A stretch of DNA of 64,000 nt from Haloglycomyces albus DSM 45210 (GTDB lineage Bacteria > Actinomycetota > Actinomycetes > Mycobacteriales > Micromonosporaceae), in the NCBI RefSeq assembly GCF_000527155.1, contig NZ_AZUQ01000001.1, positions 2,539,615 through 2,603,614 on the forward strand, given 5' to 3'. The position numbers and the translations under genes are program-made. Below the pieces are notes generated by a model that was not told where the DNA came from, searched no databases, and saw only the letters and a program-made list of their open reading frames with translations. Shown here in pieces: positions 57,480 to 64,000 of the stretch. Positions within the stretch are counted from its first letter, which is position 1, and each line of letters starts with the position of its first letter.

Positions 57480-58049
57480 AGTCCCTAGTGTCTAAACTTT
57501 GGTTGAGTTAATGGCGGAAATACCAAAACCATCGCAAATTTCTGGTCTGGCCTCCTCTGGGCAATGCTCGCCACTCTACCGAGCTACTGCGAGTAATGGA
57601 CACATTACCTTTACGCCGTAGTATGGGTCTCTAAAATGACAAAAGTGTGAGCACACGAGCTTATGAATGCGCGTGTTTCCTGTGGTGGGAACCATATTCG
57701 GGTTATCTACAGGGGAATGTGTACGGTTTCGGAAACTGTAAAGCGGTGTCCTCGGGGATTTCAGAGATGGGGATGTAATTCAGACATTAAGGCTGCTCGG
57801 TCGATTCAGAAAGGCAATTAACAATTGCTTTGGCATAGAACCGGCGTCCCAAGGCAATTTTACGTAATTAAACGTTTTCTCTATTGTGGCGCAAGATAAT
57901 TGCCGTATAAGAGCCATGGCGAGGCCTGATTCGGTGACATGACGGAAATGCCGGAACCAGATCGAAGCGAGCGCGACACGTTCCCGGGCGCGATGCGGAC
58001 CCGGACCGTTTCGCATATAGATACCTACCGTATATATGGCGGAGCTTCG
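57480..58049. promoter_or_regulatory. 570-bp region upstream of betB
   Basis: AT-rich, with no gene. It has several related motifs: a hairpin GCAATT-AAC-AATTGC at 57814-57828, a GGCAATT near 57852 and an AATTGCC near 57897-57903. These may be operators for osmotic control of bet genes, or belong to the remnant gene at 58 kb. Confidence 0.4.
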
Positions 58050-58523
58050 TCATGAGCCGACGGACCTCTGATCTCGGTGGAGGCGAGCGGCCTGTTTCAA
58101 CAGGTGGGTTCGCTCTACTGAGCTGGCGGTGTTTTCGGCCGCAGCAACATACAGCCGTGCCGCTTCCGCCGGGTTCCCGGCGTGTTCGTGGAGATAAGCG
58201 GACACCGCGTTGCGACGCGGTACGGCGGAGCCGAGTTTGTCCACCAAACGCAGTGCCACCAGGGGGCCGTCAACGTGGCCGACGGCAACCGCCCGATTCA
58301 AGGTGATGACGGGATTGTTCGGGACCAGCCGCACGAGTTCGTCGTACCATTTCAGAATTTGCGGCCAGTCGGTTTCGTCGGCCGACGCCGCATCGTCGTG
58401 TAGGGCGGCAATTGCCGCCTGCGCCTGGTATTCGCCCAGCTGATCGCTTGCTAGAGCATATTGCAGAATATCGACTCCTTCGGCGATGATCGCGGTGTTC
58501 CACCGTGATCGGTCCTGTTCCGG
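58050..58523 (-). pseudogene. Truncated ECF42-type sigma factor (C-terminal remnant)
   Basis: About 157 codons match the C-terminal TPR-like half of ECF42 (DUF6596) sigma factors: SRWNTAIIAEGVDILQ, AAIAALHDDAASADETDWPQIL and LVPNNPVITLNRAVAVGHVDGP. The sigma-2 and sigma-4 DNA-binding domains, about 200 residues, are missing. The frame runs on to 58613 with unrelated sequence and then meets the methyltransferase gene. No YCII-domain partner is present. This looks like a broken gene. Confidence 0.75.
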
Positions 58524-58609
58524 GCGGCACCTCTTGCCGCCGACCCCGGAGACGACGCCGGACCTCGGTTCTCGACGTTTTGTACCGACTGCTTTCAAAT
58601 TTTTTGCGA

Positions 58610-59356
58610 TCACCGTCGACTATACGGTCGACCAGCGGTAACGTACGCGAATCCCGCCAGGTCCCGGTACCCCTCGAGCCACATTCGACGATGTTCATCG
58701 GCAAACCGACGATACGTATCCGCCTCTGCGGCGTTCGGACAATTGATCAGATAGTGCTCCCAATCTGCAAGGAATCCAGATTCGAAATCATCCATTTCGC
58801 CTCGCTCGACCGCTTCTAGTCGCAGAGGCCGAAATCCAGCATCAATGACGGCATCGGTGAGTTCCGGGAGATCACACATCTCGTCTCCGCTCGCTTCCTC
58901 CCACAAGCGGGCAAGTTCCTCGGGTGTGGGGCGTCGTTCCCAGATCATGTCCCCGAAAAGTAGACGACCACCTGGTTTAACCAGTGGATGCAACTTTCTC
59001 AAGGCCGTTTGAGGGTCGCTCCAGATGTGTGAGGCGCCTATGCATATGACAAGATCGGCCGGTTCCGTCCAAGTGGAGGCATCTCGGTCGATGAATTCAA
59101 CTTGGTCGCTAAGGCCGCGTTTCCGTGCGTTTGAACGGGCCCGGTCCAGCAACCGGTTGTCATTGTCGAGTCCTATACCTGTGGAGCTAGGGGACGCTTC
59201 GAGAAGGCTGAGGAGCAGTTCTCCCCAGCCGCAACCGAAGTCGATGATCCGGGGCGGGTTGTCTTTGGAAAGTGAACGGACGAGCCGCTCGGCACGCCAG
59301 GGGGCGAGCGGCGAATTGAATGTGAGGTGCGCATACTGCGTTGGCTTGTCAGACAT
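58610..59356 (-). CDS. SAM-dependent methyltransferase
   Basis: A 248-residue class I methyltransferase. The SAM site reads IIDFGCGWGELLLSLLE, then GIGLDNDNRLLDRAR and LVICIGASHIWSDP. The ATG at 59356 (MSDKPTQY) is the second of two adjacent ATGs. Substrate unknown. Its 3' end lies against the sigma-factor remnant. Confidence 0.85.
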   Translation of the reverse strand: MSDKPTQYAHLTFNSPLAPWRAERLVRSLSKDNPPRIIDFGCGWGELLLSLLEASPSSTGIGLDNDNRLLDRARSNARKRGLSDQVEFIDRDASTWTEPADLVICIGASHIWSDPQTALRKLHPLVKPGGRLLFGDMIWERRPTPEELARLWEEASGDEMCDLPELTDAVIDAGFRPLRLEAVERGEMDDFESGFLADWEHYLINCPNAAEADTYRRFADEHRRMWLEGYRDLAGFAYVTAGRPYSRR

Positions 59357-59620
59357 CACGGTTCAGAATATGTTTACCCTGATCGATATTCCAGTGATTT
59401 TCCCTTTCGGCGCTGATCCAGTGTCAGCCTGATGACCAACAGAATCCGACGACCTGCGGAGCGTTTCCAGCCGCTATGGCGAAATCGTGTCTGTTGCCGT
59501 GGGGCATAACCAGATATACGTGTTGTGTCATGAAGTTCAGACTCTGCTCATTGCACCCGCGCGTTCCCTCGGTGAGGGTAGGGCTTCCGATGTAAGGATC
59601 GTGAGCGGCCACTGTACGCC

Positions 59621-60187
59621 TCAATTGGATACACCCAACATGTCGATGAAGGCCGTCAGCTTATCGACCAGATAGTCGTGCAGTGATTGATCGGCGCGAA
59701 AAGCCCACCATGTCAATGATCCCTGCCAGTACGCCGCCATCGCGTATCCGATGCCGCTCGGAGCATTGGGAATCGAGGCGAAACGTGATTCGAGTGCCGC
59801 CGTCAAATTGGATTCCCACGTGACACCACGCGCGCGGAGGACCGGGTCGCGGACATCCTCACGGAGGAGAAGCAGGCCGTCTCCGTAGGCGTCGATACCA
59901 CCATAGTCCCCGGACAGCCCGATCAGCAGGTCGACAGCTCCATGCGGAGTGAGGGGAGTGGAGGAAGCGAGTTTTCGGGTCAGTGCCTCCAACTCGTCCC
60001 ATGCGTGTAGCAAGGTGCGCTGGGTGAGCGTGGCTTTATTGGTAAAGCGCTGAACAAGCGTTGCGGCGGAGAGGCCGCAGTGACTCCCGAGCGCTGAGAA
60101 GGTCAATCCGCTGACTCCGTGTTTATGTACCAGGTCAAGGGCGGTATCCAGTACCTGTTCATCAGTCAATGTTTTAGGTCGTACCAT
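59621..60187 (-). CDS. TetR-family regulator
   Basis: A 188-residue TetR repressor. The helix-turn-helix is VSGLTFSALGSHCGLSAATLVQRF at about residues 24-47. ATG at 60187. It is divergent from a short-chain dehydrogenase across a 52-bp gap that holds a perfect palindrome. Confidence 0.9.
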   Translation of the reverse strand: MVRPKTLTDEQVLDTALDLVHKHGVSGLTFSALGSHCGLSAATLVQRFTNKATLTQRTLLHAWDELEALTRKLASSTPLTPHGAVDLLIGLSGDYGGIDAYGDGLLLLREDVRDPVLRARGVTWESNLTAALESRFASIPNAPSGIGYAMAAYWQGSLTWWAFRADQSLHDYLVDKLTAFIDMLGVSN

Positions 60188-60195
60188 TCATGTAG

Positions 60196-60217
60196 TATAA
60201 ACGAACGTTCGTTTATA
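60196..60217. promoter_or_regulatory. TetR operator, perfect 22-bp palindrome
   Basis: The half-site TATAAACGAAC at 60196-60206 is exactly mirrored to 60217. It sits 9 bases ahead of the TetR ATG and 23 bases ahead of the dehydrogenase ATG, so one site would control both. Confidence 0.85.
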
Positions 60218-60239
60218 AACTTGACCGGAGGGATCCGAA

Positions 60240-61148
60240 ATGAATTTGAATGGAAAAATCGCGCTGGTTGCGGGTGCCACTCGCGGAGGCGGGAAAGGTA
60301 TCGCGACCGAACTCGGTGCGGCGGGAGCCACGGTATACGTCACCGGTCGCACGACCTCCCCGCACTCCTCCGAATACAATCGGCCCGAGACGATCAAGCA
60401 AACCGCGGAAGCCGTGGAACAAGCGGGTGGCGTCGGTATCGCCGTTCCCGTCGATCACCTCGTACCCGAACAAGTACGCGCGCTGGTAGACCGTATCCGC
60501 GATGAACAGGGGCGGTTGGACATACTCGTCAACAATGTATGGGGAGGGGAGAACCTCTTCGAGTTCGACAGTCCGGTGTGGGAACACGATCTGGAAAACG
60601 GGCTCCACCTGCTGCGTTTGGGAGTCGACACCCACCTCATCACCGCGCACTTCGCGCTTCCGCTACTCATTGAAAACCCTGGTGGATTGCTCGTCGAAGT
60701 TACTGATGGCACAACGGAATACAACAACCGGAACTATCGCAACAGCCCTTTCTACGACGTGGCGAAGGTAGCGATCAATCGGATGGGCTGGTTGCATGCG
60801 AAGGACCTAGAATCATACGAAGCGACCTCCGTATCCATCACCCCAGGCTGGATGCGCTCCGAGATGATGCTTGAAGGCTTTGGAGTCAGCGAGGAGAACT
60901 GGCGCGATGCCATTACCCGGGTGCCGGATTTCGCCATTTCGGAAACCCCACGATTCGTGGGGCGCGCTGTCGCGGCTTTGGCCGCCGACCCCGAGCGTTC
61001 ACGATGGAATGGGCAGTCGATGTCGAGTGGCGGACTTGCCAAGGAGTACGGATTTACCGACTTGGACGGTTCACAGCCGGACGCATGGGCGTACATCGCG
61101 GACATCCAGGAATCGGGAAAAACGCTCGACGCTTCCGGTTACCGCTGA
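60240..61148 (+). CDS. Short-chain dehydrogenase/reductase
   Basis: A 302-residue SDR. The cofactor motif is AGATRGGGKGIA near residue 12, the NN motif is DILVNNVWGGE, and the catalytic Tyr-x3-Lys is in FYDVAKVAINRMG. ATG at 60240 after GGAGGG. Probably induced by a ligand of the divergent TetR. Substrate unknown. Confidence 0.92.
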   Translation: MNLNGKIALVAGATRGGGKGIATELGAAGATVYVTGRTTSPHSSEYNRPETIKQTAEAVEQAGGVGIAVPVDHLVPEQVRALVDRIRDEQGRLDILVNNVWGGENLFEFDSPVWEHDLENGLHLLRLGVDTHLITAHFALPLLIENPGGLLVEVTDGTTEYNNRNYRNSPFYDVAKVAINRMGWLHAKDLESYEATSVSITPGWMRSEMMLEGFGVSEENWRDAITRVPDFAISETPRFVGRAVAALAADPERSRWNGQSMSSGGLAKEYGFTDLDGSQPDAWAYIADIQESGKTLDASGYR

Positions 61149-61308
61149 TCTGTGAGGTTACATCCCGTCCAGTAGTGTGGCGATGCAGTGAGGTTCCGTG
61201 ATGATGACCGACTCATGATCGATTCGTGATTCCGAATGCCAGTCTGTTTCTGTCAGCTGAGGATACGGTGTTCAGCACCGTTAAACAAGGACAAGGAACA
61301 GAAGCGTT

Positions 61309-61650
61309 ATGGACGGAGAGTACGGGGTTGACGGACCCTTCAGCGTTTATGTCGACACGGAACGGGTCCGCACCGGTGCCGACAAATATCAGCAACTGAG
61401 CAGTGACTTCAGCATCGTTGAAAGCTATATTGGGAATACCGACGGAGACTCGTCGTTTTTCGGTGCCGTCGGAGAACCCTTCATGGATTGCTATTTCGAT
61501 GCTGCGGAGAAGACCGAGGACATGCTCACCCGGCTCGGAGTCGGTGGTGAAGGGCTCGGGAGACTCATCTCCCACTGCTGCGACAGGATCGAGGAGTCTG
61601 ACAAGAGTTCGGCGGCTACGATGAACAAGCTCTTGGAGGACCTGGTCTGA
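61309..61650 (+). CDS. WXG100/ESX-like small helical protein
   Basis: A 113-residue acidic, largely helical protein with the size and hydrophobic spacing of actinobacterial type VII (ESX) substrates or chaperone-like partners. A canonical W-x-G is absent, and two adjacent cysteines (HCCDR) occur near residue 90. The stop overlaps the next ATG by one base. ATG at 61309. Assigned from size and context only. Confidence 0.55.
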   Translation: MDGEYGVDGPFSVYVDTERVRTGADKYQQLSSDFSIVESYIGNTDGDSSFFGAVGEPFMDCYFDAAEKTEDMLTRLGVGGEGLGRLISHCCDRIEESDKSSAATMNKLLEDLV

Positions 61651-62615
61651 TGGGCGAGTGGGAAGGTGAAGCGGTCGACCTTTCAGACGCTCCGAAACAA
61701 GCTGACGAGTGGGAATGGGGCGAGAACCCACTCAGCGTCGAGAGCTGGGAAGACGGCGCATGGTTCGGCGCCGGACAATTGCCGGCCGTCGGAGGCCTGG
61801 TCAAGTTCTATAAGACCAACGTCCACGACGGAAAAGCGAACGAGGTTTTCCAGGAGCTGTTTGACGGTGAGGACGTTATACAGAACCTCATCGAACTCCA
61901 AATCATGTTCACTGACCTTGGAAAGGAGATGTTTGCCCTTGTCAACGACGTCAAAGCGTTGGCTAATGCGGACATAGGCGACATCGTCGGATGGCTCGTG
62001 GCGGCAGGGCTTGAAGGCCTAACCAAATGGGTTCAGCCGATCGAAGACGCCTGGGGATACGTCGTCGGTAACCCTCGACGACTGAAAACCGCAAAAGATA
62101 TGTGGGACAGTGCTTCTGAATCGCTAAAGACATTGGCCGGCGAATACGCCGAGACGGCTACGAATACGGTAGACGCGGCATGGATGGGCTATAGCAATAC
62201 AGGTGCACAAACGCGGACCAAGGACTTCGTTGAGGCCATTGAAGCCACGGCCGGTATAGCCACCCTCCTAGGTATGGTCGTCGATCTTTTCGCGGATTTC
62301 TCTAACCGGCTCATCAGCTTTATCAACAATGTCATCGTGGACCTGATTGCGACCCTGGTCGATGCGCTTAAAGACGGCCTCACTAAAGGGCCGTATGCGG
62401 CGATCACGGTCTCAGTCGACGTGGAGATCATTCTCGCCAAAACCGGCCTTGAACTCACTTCTCTCGTTCTACGTGCGGCGACGATCTTCCTCGCCGGCGC
62501 CGAACTGACGAATCAGGTTGCCGAAAAATACGAAGCTGCGTCGGATCTATTGGACTTCCTGGAGAACGTCCCGGCTACATACGACACGCTCGCCTCACAA
62601 GACGGGAAGGAGTGA
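61650..62615 (+). CDS. Large helical protein of ESX-like cluster
   Basis: A 321-residue protein with an N-terminal Trp- and Glu-rich stretch (DEWEWGENPLSVESWEDGAW), a long helical middle (about 70-220) and a hydrophobic region (about 195-285) that could be two or three membrane or amphipathic helices. It resembles the WXG100-like cargo-type proteins of type VII clusters, but no toxin domain is recognised. ATG at 61650 in a TGATG overlap with the previous gene. Confidence 0.6.
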   Translation: MGEWEGEAVDLSDAPKQADEWEWGENPLSVESWEDGAWFGAGQLPAVGGLVKFYKTNVHDGKANEVFQELFDGEDVIQNLIELQIMFTDLGKEMFALVNDVKALANADIGDIVGWLVAAGLEGLTKWVQPIEDAWGYVVGNPRRLKTAKDMWDSASESLKTLAGEYAETATNTVDAAWMGYSNTGAQTRTKDFVEAIEATAGIATLLGMVVDLFADFSNRLISFINNVIVDLIATLVDALKDGLTKGPYAAITVSVDVEIILAKTGLELTSLVLRAATIFLAGAELTNQVAEKYEAASDLLDFLENVPATYDTLASQDGKE

Positions 62616-62619
62616 CGAA

Positions 62620-62913
62620 GTGGACGACAAGAGACGCCTACCCGCGCCGGAAGCTCTCGCCAGCACCCGTGAGAAGCTCGCAAGTGTCGCAAGTTCGATC
62701 GAAGCGGAAGCCTCCGATGACGCGCGATCGATCGTTGTGCGGTGCAAACCGGGCGGTGTGGTTTCAGATATAGCCTTCACCGCGCGGGCGTTCCGCACGG
62801 ACGGTCATGACCTGAGTGAACGAATTATGGGCCTGGTTCGTGAGGCGCGTTCGCTGGCCGATCGAGAGCTAGCGGAAACCGCTGCCGCTGTATTCGAGAA
62901 CGAAGGGATATAG
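62620..62913 (+). CDS. YbaB/EbfC-like protein 1
   Basis: A 97-residue protein with the YbaB/EbfC fold pattern: an N-terminal helix (ALASTREKLASVASSIEAEA), a beta unit SIVVRCKPGGVVSDIAF and a C-terminal helix. YbaB proteins bind DNA, and diverged forms are common beside ESX genes in actinomycetes. GTG at 62620 after AAGGAG. Confidence 0.7.
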   Translation: MDDKRRLPAPEALASTREKLASVASSIEAEASDDARSIVVRCKPGGVVSDIAFTARAFRTDGHDLSERIMGLVREARSLADRELAETAAAVFENEGI

Positions 62914-62921
62914 GCATTGCG

Positions 62922-63242
62922 ATGTATAATCATACGAGCACGGCGGCCGATGGGAGGTCGCTCATCCGAGATCTGGAGCAGACGCAGCAGAATCTGCGCG
63001 GCCAGGTTGAAGCTCTGGAGGAATTCCGCGAGTCGTTGCGCGAACTGGAAACAACCGAGAGCGATGAAGAGGGAACGGTTTTCGTTACTATTGGTGATGG
63101 CAACGTCATCACGGCTCTGGATATCTCGCCGGACGGATTCCGCAAGAGAGAGGCGCTTGGGCGGATCCTGACGGTCACGATCGACCGCGCACAAAAGCGA
63201 CATGAAAAAAGCATGCGCGACAACCATCCCGATCGGCACTAG
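62922..63242 (+). CDS. YbaB/EbfC-like protein 2
   Basis: A 106-residue protein of the same plan: helix SLIRDLEQTQQNLRGQVEALEEF, strands GTVFVTIGDGNVITALDIS and a final helix. ATG at 62922, 8 bp after the first copy. The two may form a heterodimer. Confidence 0.7.
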   Translation: MYNHTSTAADGRSLIRDLEQTQQNLRGQVEALEEFRESLRELETTESDEEGTVFVTIGDGNVITALDISPDGFRKREALGRILTVTIDRAQKRHEKSMRDNHPDRH

Positions 63243-63268
63243 GCGGGTCGTCAGGCAGCAGGGCACCA

Positions 63269-63285
63269 TTCCCAAAAAATGGGAA
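63269..63285. terminator. Weak hairpin after the ESX-like operon
   Basis: TTCCCA (63269-63274) and TGGGAA (63280-63285) with an AAAAA loop, between the last YbaB-like gene and the SARP gene. A weak stem, so termination is uncertain. Confidence 0.35.
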
Positions 63286-63347
63286 GCTCTGGCAAGTCTC
63301 ACTTACCGTTGTTAGGGACACTGTCTCCCAACGGGAAAGGCATTCTG

Positions 63348-64000
63348 TTGCTGCACGTCCGTCTGGTCGGCGCTTTCAAGGTTTATATAGCAGGCATGGA
63401 GATTCGGATTCCAGGGCGGCATGCTCCTTCGGTGCTCGCATTCCTCGCTCTACAGGACGGTACTCCGGTGCATCATGATCGGATCGCACAACTATTGTGG
63501 TCCGATCAGCCGCCGCCGACCGCTTACCGGCAGATCTCCAACGTCCTGTCAAACCTGCGCCGACACCTCTTGGGGCACGGTTTCGACGGGCTCTCCTCTC
63601 GGAACCGGTTCGCCAGATTGGAGGATGCCGACACGGATATTCGCATGATCGACGCGGACATCGAGTCCGGTAGAAAATCCTTCGCGGAGTGCGACTATGA
63701 AGCGGCACTGACGACTCTGGAACGAGTTGTGGAATCCATTCCGAACAAACCGTTTGCCGAGTTGGACGCGGAACCGTTCACGCCGGAAGCGACTAGGCTT
63801 CTGCGAGTTCGCGAGTCGCTAAGGCATGACGTCGTCGATTGTTTGATTGAAAGGCGGCAACTTGAAAGGGCGGTTCGCGAAGCACGAGAGGTCGTCGACG
63901 ACAATCCTGTGTCTGGGAAGGCTGCACGTCTGCTGATAAAGGCATTGCATGTCAGTGGAGATCGGAGTGAAGCTCTACACGTCTTCGAAGAACATCGGCA
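63348..64000 (+). CDS. SARP/AfsR-family regulator, 5' part only
   Basis: An open frame of 217 codons running off the window. It begins with a winged-helix domain (VRLVGAFKVYIAGMEIRIPGRHAPSVLAFLAL, then RIAQLLWSDQPP and RQISNVLSNLRRHL) followed by the bacterial transcriptional activation domain with TPR-like helices (LLIKALHVSGDRSEALHVFEEH). This is the DNA-binding plus BTAD pair of SARP/AfsR regulators. The start is TTG at 63348 after GGGAAAGG; a 4-bp hairpin TCCC-AAC-GGGA overlaps that site. It may control the ESX-like genes just upstream. Confidence 0.85.
   Translation, partial: MLHVRLVGAFKVYIAGMEIRIPGRHAPSVLAFLALQDGTPVHHDRIAQLLWSDQPPPTAYRQISNVLSNLRRHLLGHGFDGLSSRNRFARLEDADTDIRMIDADIESGRKSFAECDYEAALTTLERVVESIPNKPFAELDAEPFTPEATRLLRVRESLRHDVVDCLIERRQLERAVREAREVVDDNPVSGKAARLLIKALHVSGDRSEALHVFEEHR

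Overview
The window is about 64 kb of moderately high-GC DNA (roughly 60%) with dense coding, frequent GTG and TTG starts and actinobacterial gene families throughout: FasR-type control of a fabD-fabH-acpP-fabF operon, homodimeric AceE, DUF3040, DUF3817, DUF4191, MMPL exporters, Tat-lipoprotein L,D-transpeptidase and SARP-type regulator. A MurE with the DNPR motif implies meso-diaminopimelate peptidoglycan. A complete choline-to-glycine-betaine set suggests salt or osmotic stress. My best guess is a filamentous, possibly halotolerant actinomycete of the Glycomycetaceae type, but no rRNA or other marker is present to settle this.

Layout. 1-13 kb: a non-coding left edge with two copies of an 18-mer and three adjacent hairpins, then metabolic and envelope genes (SDR epimerase, Nudix hydrolase, FMN reductase, Tat-exported GMC oxidoreductase, luciferase-like oxidoreductase, GNAT-like acyltransferase, two small membrane proteins, MMPL exporter with divergent TetR, L,D-transpeptidase). 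13-24 kb: a secreted coiled-coil LAS-type hydrolase and a division/cell-wall cluster murE-murF-mraY-murD-ftsW-murG-murC. This cluster lacks mraZ, rsmH, ftsL and ftsI in front and murB, ftsQ and ftsZ behind. 24-35 kb: methyltransferase, alkaline-phosphatase-like enzyme, dinB, two-component system plus MMPL exporter, DUF3040, DUF4191 and lipA. 35-44 kb: purC, asnB, osmC, the fatty-acid synthesis operon with fasR, and trxA. 44-52 kb: a membrane-anchored 2Fe-2S flavin reductase behind a CsoR-like operator in an AT-rich island, aceE, peroxiredoxin, and MarR with a divergent transporter/NAD-binding pair. 52-58 kb: betT, betA, betB and a truncated ECF sigma factor. 58-64 kb: methyltransferase, TetR/SDR pair, then an ESX/WXG100-like cluster with two YbaB-like proteins and the start of a SARP-family regulator that runs off the edge.

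The most unusual signal is a pair of divergent intergenic elements of about 350 bp. They lie in inverted orientation, about 30 kb apart, each starting within a few bases of a stop codon (after the coiled-coil hydrolase gene and after trxA). Each begins with a hairpin of exactly 110 bp, followed by three 'CTCTACYG' blocks at nearly identical spacing. Two separate helices inside the hairpin differ between the copies by compensatory base changes, which argues for a conserved nucleic-acid structure rather than a decayed gene.

Starts were chosen from ribosome-binding sites, overlaps and family alignment from memory; no database search was possible.
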